Source: Zanthoxylum bungeanum (Eukaryota > Streptophyta > Magnoliopsida > Sapindales > Rutaceae). From it: 64,000 nt of DNA. The number at the start of each line of letters is the position of its first letter. The first letter of the stretch is position 1. A program made the translations under genes and the position numbers. The notes under the pieces were generated by a model. The model did not search any database, was not told the origin of the DNA, and saw only the letters and a list, made by a program, of their open reading frames with translations. Positions 1 to 11,989 of this stretch are shown in pieces. The stretch spans positions 26,617-90,616 of the forward strand of contig SKCR01026810.1 of assembly GCA_019454045.1 (NCBI GenBank). The letters are read 5' to 3'.

Positions 1-1493
1 GGAGATGATGTCACGCAGGATACGGTACTAGTGCTCTTGAGTGTTGCGCAACCATCGGGATATTATGACTAGGTCATGCATATCCGATTATAGAGACTAG
101 TTACCAGACATCCGACATGTGCTTCGGACGGGGCAGACACTTATCCAGCCCCAGCCCTAGCACGTGACTATCCGATACTGGGCCGATATACACAATACTA
201 CGGTATACTACGCTTGATACAGATCTATATATTCCTGTAAGAATATTTCTGGAGAATTGGGTAGGCATGGCGCTTTGCTAGAAGCCAACCTTGTCTTATA
301 AATCGGTATAAACGTAGTACGAGGTACTTACGTGTTCGGATAATCCGACGACCGTATTTACTGCCAACATATCCGGAGATCTCATGGGTCGCTTCCTGAA
401 GATTCACCGATGATGTATAACTCGCACTTTAATTAATCTGGGATTAATTAGAAGAGAGAGAAAATTAATCTGGGATTAATTGCGGAGATATTTTATCTGG
501 GATAAAATATTAATTAAAGAGAGAGAACGATTAATTTAGAATTAATCGATAAAATAATATATTCGATATATTATAAGAAATTGGATTTCGACGCGGAATT
601 AAAATTAGATTTTAATTCGGGCGAACGAATTAATTTAGAATTAATTCGTTAGCGACGTGAATAGTGATTTCGCTAAGCGTAATCATTTAATTACGACGCG
701 ACGGAAAATTCGTTAATTTGGAATTAGCGAACTCGAGCCTGAGAGTGATTGCGAGCGCATTCGTATTTCGAATTCGAGCGCGGCACGCAAGTCACATCAA
801 GCGTCAAATCGTTAGTCACATCATGCGTCAAATCAATTGTCACTTTGAGTGATGTGACTTGACAACATGTCACTTTATTAAAGTGATTTGATGTGACTTA
901 AAGTAAAAAGTAGAAGTGATATGGTTGTTGGAAAAGCATTAATAGACTTTTGCTTTTTGACTTTTGATAATATGAAAATGATTTATATATTTGTTTTGTT
1001 TTTGGAAAATAAAAATAAATATATAAACTAAAAATCATTTTCTCTCTCTCTCTCACCACTTACGCATCTCTTCTCTCCCTCTCTTTTCTCTTCTTTCTTC
1101 ACGGTTTCAAAACCGATTTCTTCTCCAAAATTTCTGGTTTGACCGAAATTTTGAGAAGCAAATTGAAGAAGAGTAGTGCTAGCACACACATGGGTTATAT
1201 TATGGTGATAGGGAAACGAATTTGTGAGCTTGGATTTATTTTTGGAGCTTGAAGCTTTGAGCTTCCATGGATTCTTGCATGGCCGATTTTGGAGCATCAA
1301 AACAGCCCCCACCGGCAGTCCACTGCAGTTCAAGAAGGCACAAAACCGAGCTTGGAGGGAGGCAAAAATGCAACTTGTTCTTCCTAGCATCAAACCCATC
1401 AATGTGAGTATGTATTCCGCCTTACTCCTTGGTTGTATTCTACTCGTTTTTATGCATGATTTGTGATCCTTGGGACTTGATTGAAACTCAACA
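1..1493 (+). repeat. Copia family A LTR, copy A1 (left end outside window)
   Basis: Position 1 onward matches 4699-6167 almost base for base, so this is the right-hand three quarters of a roughly 2.1-kb LTR. It ends in CAACA at 1489-1493, the inverted complement of the TGTTG that starts complete copies at 4076 and 9438. A primer-binding-site-like sequence follows directly, which places the element on the plus strand. Inside are a hairpin array (430-731) and a CT run near 1040. Short open frames here, such as an 80-residue one at 1224-1466, recur in other copies but have no coding signature. Copy A1 is far closer to A2 than to A3. Confidence 0.9.
430..731 (+). repeat. Array of nine short hairpins in the family A LTR
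   Basis: Nine consecutive inverted repeats stand in about 300 bp. They lie at 430-450, 463-481 and 488-510 (arms 8, 7 and 9 bp, each with loop CTGGG); 528-548, 596-618 and 624-650 (arms 9, 10 and 12 bp, each with loop TAG); 556-572 (7 bp, loop TCG); 678-695 (6 bp, loop CATTTA); and 709-731 (10 bp with one G-T pair, loop TGG). Corresponding arrays lie at about 5128-5430 in A2 and 10475-10800 in A4. Function unknown; arms and loops were read directly from the sequence. Confidence 0.85.
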
Positions 1494-1494
1494 A

Positions 1495-1507
1495 TGGTAT
1501 CTTGAGC
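1495..1507 (+). other. Primer-binding-site-like sequence of a family A element
   Basis: TGGTATCTTGAGC starts one base after the LTR end. It resembles the TGGTATCAGAGC primer binding site (initiator-Met tRNA) of many plant Copia elements, with a small change in the middle. Copia-C carries the standard form at 51848. Confidence 0.6.
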
Positions 1508-1629
1508 TATTGGTTGCATAAAACGAATTAGGGTTCTTGAGCAAAATTTGGGGCTTTTTGATTTAAGCATGATTTTAACAAATTGTTTGTTTAAGAATGC
1601 TTGTATATGAATGAATTAGAGTTATATGT

Positions 1630-2160
1630 AATCAATTTGATGAAAAATTAATTGGATTGATTTTCCCCAATTTGCTTATTGTTGGCCAAAACTTTAATTT
1701 GGGAAAACTCAATTTGAGTATCAAATGATTAAATTGTTTAGTGTAGTATGCTTGAATGAGGTTGAATTGATGTTGTGCATAATCAATTTCATGAAATTTG
1801 GTTGGATCCATTCTTCCCCAAATTTTGGGCATGACAAATTTGGGTAAACTTGATTTTGAGCATTTTTAATGAAATTGGATGATTTAGAATGCTTAAATGT
1901 TGTTTAATTTATGATTGATTAGATCAATTTGATGAAAAGTGTTTGGAACAATTTTTCCCCAATTTGCTTGTGATGGCCGAATTTGGCAAGTGCCCTAATG
2001 TCTTGGATTTTGATTTTTTGTTCATTGGATGACTTAGAAATCATTTAGGGATGTTGAATTTATGTTTAATTTGGTTCAATTGGATTGAATGTGATTTGGA
2101 CATAATTTTCCCCTTATGGCCGAGACACTTGAAGCATGTTATTGGGTTTGATTTTGATTT
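1630..2160 (+). repeat. Degenerate ~150-bp tandem repeats
   Basis: A block beginning with AATCAATTT, a short run, then TTCCCC, AATTT and a GGCC-containing stretch recurs at about 1630, 1777, 1921 and 2075. Spacing is roughly 145-155 bp. Units are strongly diverged and no reading frame runs through them. Confidence 0.6.
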
Positions 2161-2598
2161 AATTATGTTGGACATGATTAATTGATGTTAAGCATGATTA
2201 ATTGGACAAATTTGATGTTTTAGAAACTTTGATTTGGGCAATTAATAATGCTATACACTTTAGGTAATTTAATTGAAAATTTGGAATTTTTGAAATTAAA
2301 TTATTGGGCTTAAAATTGGATTTGGGCTTTTAAAGTTGTTATTGGGTTTATTGGACTTTGTTGTACAAAGTTGGTTTAGGCCAAAATTGGTTGGATCCAA
2401 TTAGGCCCAAAACCGCTTCCAAAAGGCCCAAATGCGACTAATGAACCTTTAACGTTTAATTGGGCCTAATGGGCCTAAATTAATTTATGGGCTTATGGGG
2501 TAAATCCCGGATTGGACTTTGGTTGCGGGTTTGACCCGAGTTGACCAAAAGTCCACGCCTTGAAGAAATTAATTAAAAGCCCATTGGACTTTAATTAA

Positions 2599-2743
2599 AT
2601 TAATATTGGATATTAATCGGGCTTTGAGACCCGTAACGATTAAATTGGAATTTAAGTCGTAAAGGTTTATTTTATAAAGTGTAATATTTAATTTGGAATT
2701 AAATAATGAATTAGAATTAAATACGTATTAAATTGGATTTAAT
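2599..2743 (+). repeat. Cluster of four hairpins with TGG or GG loops
   Basis: Inverted repeats lie at 2599-2617 (8-bp arms, loop TGG), 2636-2660 (11-bp arms with a one-base bulge, loop GG), 2685-2705 (9-bp arms, loop TGG) and 2727-2743 (7-bp arms, loop TGG). They resemble the LTR array in loop choice, although the surrounding sequence is unrelated. Confidence 0.75.
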
Positions 2744-3365
2744 CATGTAATTTAATTTAATTAGTAGAAATCGTACTTTGAGTACGTGTTCGCAATACGA
2801 GTTTGACTCGAACAAAATCAAATCTTTGTTTGAACATTGGATGATCACTAATTATCAAGATTAATTAATTTGATTAGATTGATTGATAACATGCTTGTAT
2901 GAATACATGGTTGTGATGTTTGAATAATGTATATCGAATGGATATTAGCCGGGTGGGGCGATTTTAGAAACTGTTGTAATAAATTTGATTTATTAAATTG
3001 GACCTGCGTGTCCATCCTTATCTCCTATTTCTTTGTATTCTCTTCTCACCTATTCCCCTCTATGTATATGAGGTTTCTTTAGAAGTGTAGTGTAACGGGT
3101 AGAAGAAATATTTGTGCTAGTTGGAGAGAGAAAGTGAGAGATTTGATCTAGGATCAATGTGTAAAGTATCCATCCGCATATCATTATTATTTTACGTATG
3201 CGCTTTATTATGTGTTTAGAATGCATGTTTAAGGGTGTATGATGATGAGACCTTAACAAAGATAATAAATTGGTTGCCAATTTGCACGCGAAAAACCCTC
3301 GTTAAATATCAAGCGTTTATTTTCCTTCCATTGAGTGATTCTTACTCAAGATCCGAGATTGGCAG

Positions 3366-3745
3366 GGGTTGTTGGCCAAAGTCAAGCCCTGTCCGTCGAA
3401 GATGTGTTTTAATCACGAGGCTTTGTTCCATATCGGTGTCGTGTCCAAGTTGTGGTTTGTTGGCCAAAGTCAATACCACTTCTTGTCCATTGACATTGAT
3501 TACGAAGCTTCCATGTCAATGGGTCCGCGCTTGACTGGGATCACTAGGTTTGTTGTGCCAAAGCCAAGGCCTAGTTGATTCAGAGGAAAAAGGTTAGGGT
3601 ATACATTCGATGTATAGGCATATATAAGATATATGTTTGGGACTTGGATGTCCACCTACTGGATCTAGGAGTTGGATGAGATCCAATTGATCTTCGAGAT
3701 CTACCTAGTTAATTATCATACAATTTGTTGGCCAAAGTCAAGATT
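3366..3745 (+). repeat. Four-times repeated TTGGCCAAAGTCAA-like motif
   Basis: The motif appears near 3371, 3459, 3550 (as GTGCCAAAGCCAA) and 3728, usually preceded by TTTG or GTTG. Spacing is irregular (about 90, 90 and 180 bp), so this is not a simple tandem array. The match TTGGCCAA is palindromic. Function unknown. Confidence 0.65.
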
Positions 3746-4075
3746 GTGTGATATTTAACGGGATCCTAGCCCACTAGGAAACACGGTTTCCCGAGTACTC
3801 GATAGAGGGTTAGAGGCTCGACGAAAAATAGTGGGAGGCAAGAATTGAATTTGCAATACTCGTTCAATTACTCGCCATACGCACTCATTTAAATTATTTC
3901 GTCATTAGATTAAATGTTAGTTAGACTAATATTTAAATTGTTGTTTTAATAAACAGTTGGACTGTATTATACTTGATTATATATAATTGGATTATATTAA
4001 TCAATATATTTCAATTAATTAATTTCAGTTTACAGTTGATTTTATAATTGAATTATAGTAATCAATATATTTCAT

Positions 4076-6167
4076 TGTTGGACAAAATGACCCATAGCGT
4101 CACTATTTGTACAGATCACGGTGTTGTTGTACAAATTAACTATGTGACAAGGAAATTTCACTCTCATCATTTGTGATTAGATCACCATAAATGTATAAAT
4201 GAAGAGAGGTCCATATGATTAGTTCCTGGATTGAGATGATATGAGACAGTATCAATCCCCGAAGGATTAATCATTAAATATCCCTAGCCGGAGTATTATC
4301 GAGACAGGACATCGATAATGCGGAATAGGCTAGTATTGCACTTGTGCGCGTTGTTAGGGCACGACGGCATAGTTCTCATATATTTAAGTATTGGATACTT
4401 ATGCAAGTGCGATAGGAGGTTGTGTTTCACCGATGGTACGGGAAACAGCTTCGCTCTGGATAGACCCCTCGGAATCCCATTGGTATTATGACTATGTGTC
4501 TATGGGAGGCCGAAATCAAGATAGGTGTGTATAGTCTTAACCTGAGACTTGCATCGCTAATACTTGCGATAATCGATAGACTTTGGTCTTGGTGGTACAG
4601 GGCTTTAACCGGTTCTGCGTACACCACTTCTGGGTTTATCAGAGAGTCGTAGTGTATTGGGTGTGATGTCAAGACGGAAGTATCACTCCAGTCATATTGG
4701 AGATGATGTCACGTAGGATACGGTACTAGTGCTTTTGAGTGTTGTGCAACCATCGGGATATTATGACTAGGTCATGCATATCCGATTATAGAGACTAGTT
4801 ACCAGACATTCGACATGTGCTTCGGACGGGGCAGACACTTATCCAGCCCCAGCCCTAGCACGTGACTATCCGATACTGGGCCGATATACACAATACTACG
4901 GTATACTACGCTTGATACAGATCTATATATTCCTGTAAGAATATTTCTGGAGAATTGGGTAGGCATGGCGCTTTGCTAGAAGCCAACCTTGTCTTGTAAA
5001 TCGGTATAAACGTAGTACGAGGTACTTACGTGTTCGGATAATCCGACGACCGTATTTACTGCCAACATATCCGGAGATCTCATGGGTCGCTTCCTGAAGA
5101 TTCACCGATGATGTATAACTCACACTTTAATTAATCTGGGATTAATTAAAGAGAGAGAAAATTAATCTGGGATTAATTGCGGAGATATTTTATTTGGGAT
5201 AAAATATTAATTAAAGAGAGAGAACGATTAATTTAGAATTAATCGATAAAATAATATATTCGATATATTAAAGAAATTAGATTTCGACGCGGAATTAAAA
5301 TTAGATTTTAATTCGGGCGAACGAATTAATTTAGAATTAATTCGTTAGCGATGTGAATAGTGATTCCGCTAGGCGTAATCATTTAATTACGACGCGACGG
5401 AAAATTCGTTAATTTGGAATTAGCGAACCCGAGCCCGAGAGTGATTGCGAGCGCATTCGCATTTCGAATTCGAGCGCGGCACGCAAGTCACATCAAGCGT
5501 CAAATCAATTGTCACTTTGAGTGATGTGACTTGACAACATGTCACTTTATTAAAGTGATGTGATGTGACTTAAAGTAAAAACTAGAAGTGATATGGTTGT
5601 TGGAAAAGCATTAATAGACTTTTGCTTTTTGACTTTTGATAAATATGAAAATGATTTATATATTTGTTTTGTTTTTGGAAAATAAAAATAAATATATAAA
5701 CTAAAAATCATTTTCTCTCTCTCTCTCACCACTTACGCATCTCTTCCTCTCCCTCTCTTTTCTCTTCTTTCTTCACGGTTTCAAAACCGATTTCTTCTCC
5801 AAAATTTCTGGTTTGACCGAAATTTTGAGAAGCAAATTGAAGAAGAGTAGTGCTAGCACACACATGGGTTATATTATGGTGATAGGGAAACGAATTTGTG
5901 AGCTTGGATTTATTTTTGGAGCTTGAAGCTTTGAGCTTCCATGGAGTCTTGCATGGCCGATTTTGGAGCATCAAAACAGCCCCCACCGGCAGTCCACTGC
6001 AGTTCAAGAAGGCACAAAACCGAGCTTGGAGGGAGGCAAAAACGCAACTTGTTCTTCCTAGGATCAAACCCATCAATGTGAGTATGTATTCCGCCTTACT
6101 CCTTGGTTGTATTCTACTCGTTTTTATGCATGATTTGTGATCCTTGGGACTTGATTGAAACTCTACA
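4076..6167 (+). repeat. Copia family A LTR, copy A2 (complete, 2092 bp)
   Basis: This copy starts TGTTGGA and ends TCTACA, a one-base variant of the CAACA end in other copies. It is nearly identical to A1 over their shared 1.47 kb, but clearly more diverged from A3 at 8374. That makes A1 and A2 the better pair, and A2 the 3' LTR of an element inserted into the older pol remnant that begins at 6168. The LTR repeats the hairpin array and the CT run seen in A1. Confidence 0.85.
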
Positions 6168-8362
6168 GATGTGGCATCACGTTATAGTTATGTGTATCTT
6201 ATAAAACACAAGTCGGAAACTTTTGAGAAATTGAAAGAGTTTCGACACGAAGTATAAAAACAGACCGGTAAAAGTATTAAAACATTACGGTTGGACCATG
6301 GTGGATAATACTTAAATAAATGAGTTTCTGGATTACTCAAAAGAGTATGGTATTCTTCCACAGTGGACTCCTCCCGGAACACCTCAATTTGTGGTGTGAC
6401 CGAACGAAGAAACCGAACTTAGTTGGACATGGTAAGGTTAATGATAATTCGCTCTGAACTACCAATTTCCTTCTCAGGATACGCATTAAACAGTGCAATA
6501 CTTATTTTGAATAAGGTTCCATGAAAATCTGTTAGACAAACTTCATATTAGATATGAACAGTAAAGAAATTGGGTTTCTCATTCCTAAAGATTTGGGAAT
6601 GTTGGGCATACTCTAAACGTTTGGATGATACCAAACTAGAACCCAAATCGGATAAGTGTCTATTTGTAGGTTATCCTAGGGAAACCAAAGTATAGTACTT
6701 ATACAACTCACAAGAGAACAATGTATTTGTTGTTCTCCATGCGGTTTTCCTAAGAGGAATTCCTATATGCAGTGGTAAGTGGGAGGAAAGTAAAACTCGA
6801 TAAAAATTGGAGTGATACTATTCCAGGCATCGATCCCTTACGGAACATTAACAGTTCATCAGGGATGAAACTGTACCACAATCTTCGAATACACAAGAAC
6901 CGCGTATGTCTGAGAGAGTCAGAAAACAACCTGGGAGGTATGGGTTTCTGATCTCACCTCATGTAGATATTAATCTTATTGAGGAAGATGGACCGACTAC
7001 GTATGAGGAAGTGATACAAGGTATCGACTCCTTTTATGGCAAAGTGCCATGAATTCCGAAATGGATTCCATGTATATGAACCATGTTTGGATACTGGTTG
7101 ATGCACCAGAAGTCGTTAAACCTATTGGTTGCAAATGGTCTTCAAGGAAGACAGACATTGATGGCAACATACAAATGTACGCAGCTAGGCTTGTACAAAA
7201 AGGGTATCGTCAACAACATAGTGTCGATCACGACGAAATTTTTTCACTTGTTGCCATGACTAAATCCATTCGGATAATGCTTGTTATTGCTGCATATTTC
7301 GTTTATGAAATATATCAGCTGGACTCCAAAATCACTTTCCTTAATGGAAACCTTTTGGAGGATGTTTGTATGTAACATCCTGACGGTTTTATCGTGCCAA
7401 AACATGCAAACAAGGCTTGCAAGTTAAATAAATCCATTTATGGATTGAAGCCAGTATTGCATTCTTGGAATCAACATTTTGATGTAATCATAATGGTATA
7501 TGATTTAATTCAAAATGAAGATGATTCTTGTGTATATAAGAGGGTTAGTGGAAGCGCACTGACAATCATTATCCTAAATATCGGTAATAATATTCCCATA
7601 CTATAATCGGTGAAAGCTTGGCTTTCATAAAATTCTCCATGAAAAAGAAAACATGGGAGAAGCAGACTTTATTCTATGAATAAAGATCTACTGGGATAGA
7701 TCTAGAAAGCTGCTGACACTCTCCCAAAGCTCGTATGTTATGAAAATGTACGCGACCTGATGTCTCATATGCTTTAAGCATATGTAGACGTAATCAGGCC
7801 AATCCAGGTGATGGTCACTGGATTGAAGTAAAGAACATCATTGAGTATCTTGGATGAACTAAGGATGTTTTCTGAGAATATGGGGAAATGAGAACTTGAG
7901 GTGACTGGGTTCACCGCTGCAAGTTTCCAAACCGATAAAAACGACTGTAAGTCGTAATAAGGGTACATATTTAGTTTGAATAACGGAATAGTGAGCTGGA
8001 AATCTTCCAAGCAAGATACTGTTGCCGATTAAACAATAAAAGCGGAATATTGATGCAGCTGAGGCAGCAAAAGAAGCATTTTGGATCTATAAATTCCTAA
8101 TTGGATTAGGAGTAGTTCTGTTAGCAATTGAGCTAGGCTACAGCATAGGCTAAAGAACTGCGGTCTCATCAACGATCCAAGTATGTACTTCGACTAATTT
8201 CATCTGATTCATTAGATCATACATCGTGACGATGTGATGATCGAATAAATCGCATCAGATGATAACCTTGCAAATCTGCTGAAGAAAGCTATTTCCCAGC
8301 AGAAGTTTGAGTGACCCGTATATAGTTCAGGTGTTGGACACTTGAGTGATTGGCTATAGGCC
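6168..8362 (+). pseudogene. Copia pol remnant: C-terminal integrase, reverse transcriptase, RNase H
   Basis: Reading begins abruptly inside integrase: the SRYxYVYL-like and HKSETFEK blocks sit right after the LTR end, and a KLEPKSDKCLFVGYP-like block lies near 6640. Reverse transcriptase follows from about 7000, with PIGCKW near 7119, a SLVAMTKSIR block, FLNGN near 7340 and SIYGLKP near 7434. RNase H residues of the AEAAKEAFW type lie near 8058. Many frameshifts and stops make it non-functional, including a TAA after 'VCM' near 7373. Gag, protease and the first half of integrase are absent from the window and would be expected to its left. Confidence 0.85.
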
Positions 8363-8373
8363 AAGTGGGAGAT
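8363..8373 (+). other. Polypurine tract of the old Copia element
   Basis: AAGTGGGAGAT lies immediately before an LTR start (TGTTGGA at 8374). The same tract precedes the 3' LTRs of Copia-B (minus strand, 18624-18634) and Copia-C (56549). Confidence 0.85.
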
Positions 8374-9318
8374 TGTTGGATAATTATGACCCATAGCATC
8401 AATATTTTTTAAAGAACATGGTGTTCTTGTACAAATTAACTATGTGACAAATGAAATTGCTCTTTTATCATTTGTAATTGAATTACTTGGATATATAAAT
8501 GATAAAAGTCCATATGATTAGTACCAGATTAATAAGATATGAGACAGTATTAATCCACTAAGGTTTAATTATTAAATATCCCTAGTCGTAGTATTATCGA
8601 GACTGGAAATCGATAATGTGGAATAGGCTAGTATTACACTTGTGCGCGTTATGGAAGCTTAACGGCATAGTTCTCATATATTTGGGTATTGGATACTCAT
8701 GCAAGTGTGATAGAAGGTTCTGTTTGCCGATGGTACGGGAACAGCTTCGCTCTGGATAGACCCATCGGAGTCCCATTAGTAGTATGACTATGTGTCTATG
8801 GGAATCCGAATCATGGTAGGTTTATTTGGTCTTAACCTGAGACTTGCATCGCTAATACTTGCGACAATCAGTATACTTTGGTTTTAGTCATCCGGGGCTT
8901 TAACAGGTTCTGTGTACGCCTCTTCTGGGCATACTGAGAATCGTAGTGTATTGGGTGTGATGTCAAGATGGAAGTATCACTTAAGTCATATGAAGATGAT
9001 GATCACGCAGGGATACAGAACTGGTACTCTATAGTGCTATAGCCATCGGGAAAGTATGACTAGGTCATGACTTTCCGATTATAAAGAGAGTAGTTGCTAG
9101 TGATCCGATATATGCTTCATACGGGGCAAACACAACTCCAGCCCCAGACCTAGCATGTGATATTTGATACTGGATCGTAATACACAATACTATGTATATT
9201 ACACCTGATATAGATTATATATTCCTTAAAAGAATATTTCTAGAGAATTGGGTAGGCACGGTGCTTTGCTAGAAGCCAACCATGTCTTATAAATTGGTAA
9301 GAATGTGGTACCGGGTAA
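8374..9318 (+). repeat. Copia family A LTR, copy A3 (decayed, 3' truncated)
   Basis: This is the 3' LTR of the pol remnant. It follows family A from TGTTGGA but with many substitutions and small indels, and similarity stops near 9318. The remaining ~1.1 kb of the LTR, including the hairpin array, is missing. Confidence 0.8.
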
Positions 9319-9437
9319 TTCTTTAGTTTGTTTATTGAATCTTAAACTTAATGCTTCTTGTTGCCTGATCACCAATAAGATTGATGTGGTAAACTTAAAA
9401 TGAACTTGGAAAAGGGATTTTAGGTTTCAGCCTTAAT
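9319..9437. other. Short unassigned spacer
   Basis: About 120 bp between the truncated A3 and the start of solo LTR A4. No coding frame and no similarity to other parts of the window were noticed. Confidence 0.4.
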
Positions 9438-11447
9438 TGTTGGACAATTATGACCCATATCATCACTATTTGTACAGATCATGGTGTTGTTGTACAAATT
9501 AATTATGTGACAAAAGAAATTGCTATTTTATCATTTGTAATTATATTATCAAGATTTATAAATGATAAAAGGTCCTTATGATTAGTTCTGGATTGAGATG
9601 ATATGAGACAGTATCAATCCACGAAGGTTTAATCATTAAATATCCCTATTCGTAGTATTATCGAGATTGGACATCGATAATGCGGAATAGACTAGTATTA
9701 CACTTGTGCGCGTTGTGGGAGCATAACGGTATAGTTCTCATATATTTAGGTATAGGATACTCATGCAAGTGTAATAGGAGGTTGTGTTTACCGATGGTAC
9801 GGAAACAGCTTCACTCTGGATAGACCCCTCGGAATTCCATTGGTAGTATGACTATGTGTCTATGGAAGTCCGAATCAGGGTAGGTGCATTTGGTCTTAAC
9901 CTAAGACTTGCACCGCTAATACTTCCGACAATCAATATACTTTGCTTTCGGTCGTCCAGGGCTTTAACAGGTTCTTTGTACGCCTCTTATAGGTATATTG
10001 AGAATCGTAGTGTATTGGGTGTGATGTCAAGATGAAAGTATCACTCCAGTCATAGTGGAGATGATGATCACGTATGATACGGAACTAGTGCTCTTTTGTA
10101 CTGCAGTTATCGGGATAATATGACTAGGTCATGATTATCCGATTATAGAGACTAGTTACCAGAGATCCGATATGTGCTTCGTACGGGGCAGACACAATTC
10201 CAGCCCCAGGCCTTGTATGTGACATCCGATACTAGATCGTAATACGCAATACTACGTATACTACGCCTGATATAGATCACATATTCCTTTAAGAATATTT
10301 CTGGAGAATTGGGTAGGCACAGTGCTATGCTATAAGCCAACCATGTCTTGTAAATCGGTAAAAACGTAGTACTAGGTACGTACGTGTTCGGATAGTCCGA
10401 CGACCGGATTTACTGCAAACATATCCGGGGATCTCATGGGTCGCTTCCCGAAGATTCACCGATGACGTATGACTCGTACTTTATTAATCTGGGATTAATT
10501 ATAAGAGAGAGAAAATTAATCTAGGATTAATTACGGAGATATTTTATCTCGGATAAAATATTATTTAAAGAGAGAGAACGATTAATTTGGAATTAATCGA
10601 TAAAATAATATATTCGGTATATTAAACGAAATTGGATTTTGACGAGGAATTAAAATCGGATTTTAATTCGGGCGAACGAGTTAATTTAGAATTAATTCGG
10701 TAGCGACCTGAATAGTAATTTTGCTAGGCATAGTTATTTAATTGAATTTGATTTAATTACGTCGCAACGGAAAATTCGTTAATTTGGAATTAGCAAACCC
10801 GAGCCCGGGAGTGTTTGCGGGCCCACTCGAATTTCGAATTCAAGTGCGGCCCACAAGTCAAATCGCGAGTCACATCACTCGTCACTTTAGTGATAGATGT
10901 CAAGTCACCTTTTTGGTGAGTGACATGCAGTCACTATTCATGATGTTGGTTGGTGTGGACATTTAATGAAATTTTGGCTCCAAATTTGGTTTGACTTTTT
11001 GAAAGCCATATACCAAAATTTTGGTAATTGATTTTTCATTATTATTTTGAGAAAACAAAACACAACTCTCTCTCTCTCTCTTCTCCTCTCTAATTCGGCC
11101 AAGGGCCAATTTTCTTCTTTCTTTCTCCTTCAATGCCAAGAGATGGAAAAAGCCATGGAAGAATTTGTGGCAAATTTTCCAAGGTGCTAGCACACTAAAG
11201 GGTCATCCAAAGGTGATAGGGAAACAAACCCTTGAGCATGGAATGCACACTTAAAGCTTGGAGCTTGAAGAACACAAATGGAGCACAAAGCAAGCCAAAG
11301 CCGAAAGCCTCTATTGAGAAGAAAAAGTTTTGTTGTTCCTCGCATCGCAAAATCTGATCATGGTAAGTATGATTCCGCCATACTTCTTTATTGTATTCAC
11401 ATGATTTCATTGCTTAATGATCTTGGGACTAACCTAGAAACCCAACA
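9438..11447 (+). repeat. Copia family A solo LTR, copy A4
   Basis: A complete LTR of 2010 bp, TGTTGGA to CCCAACA, with neither a PBS after it nor pol before it, so a solo LTR is the best call. Flanking pentamers are TTAAT (left) and TTAGA (right), at best a mutated TSD. It is the most diverged complete copy. Two hairpins of the array, near 10579 and 10648, keep their arms but have different loops from A1. Confidence 0.8.
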
Positions 11448-11989
11448 TTAGATTCAATAGCCCACGGTCTTCCTTGAAGATAGATAACCCTTTAATAGAT
11501 TTCCTTACAGGATAGACATATACCTGTTGGGCGGGGGTAGCCATAATTGGAACTTAAACTTAATGAATTCAGGTAACTTGGTTAACATAGACATATGATT
11601 AATTGGGTTATGTGGGTGTTTGCATCTGACCATCAGAAGAGGCTTTTGCATAATTTCGTGTTCCAGGTTAACAAACTGATTTATTACACATATATAAGTG
11701 AATCAATTCATCATTAGAATAATATAGTGTGGAATCACAACCCTAGATATTTGTGTCTTTTGTTTATTTTCCTTAGTATTTTTTTTGTTTATTTTATTTA
11801 TTTAATCAGCAAATCCATATTCAACCAACCAATCGAGCGATCGATCCTTTCTCCCTTTAATCAGATACCTGTAAATAAATAATATCAACAATTAATAACA
11901 ACAGTAGGAATTAAGTCCTCGTGGGATCGATATTTTTATACTACTTGAATGATACGTGCGCTTGCGTTATACGTGTGTGATTACGCCGG
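11448..11989. other. Unclassified retroelement-like debris, no gene
   Basis: AT-rich, without a credible reading frame. On the minus strand the end near 11930 contains GATCCCACGAGGACT, a phrase I associate with leaders of plant LTR elements. That supports a minus-oriented remnant continuing into the repeat at 11990, but no boundary could be fixed. Confidence 0.3.

Larger units (their letters stand above)
1494..4075 (+). mobile_element. Non-coding internal region between two family A LTRs
   Basis: This 2.58-kb AT-rich stretch lies between LTRs A1 and A2 and has no gag or pol reading frame on either strand. It starts with the PBS-like site, then holds degenerate ~150-bp tandem repeats (1630-2160), a hairpin cluster (2599-2743) and a four-times repeated short motif (3366-3745). 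No purine-rich tract precedes LTR A2 at 4076, unlike the other Copia elements here. The simplest reading is a non-autonomous element sharing family A LTRs. Two separate LTRs bracketing unrelated DNA cannot be excluded because the left end is off the window. Confidence 0.6.

Noticed and set aside
1224..1466. 80-codon frame conserved in two LTRs (also 5898-6140)
   Set aside because: The conservation is that of the whole LTR; no codon-type substitution pattern and not open in A4.
3050..3580. Small genes in the non-coding internal region (frames of 69-99 codons)
   Set aside because: They overlap each other in different frames across the TTGGCCAA repeats with no homology.
9438..11452. TSD for solo LTR A4 (TTAAT / TTAGA)
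   Set aside because: Only the first three bases agree; not enough to claim a duplication.
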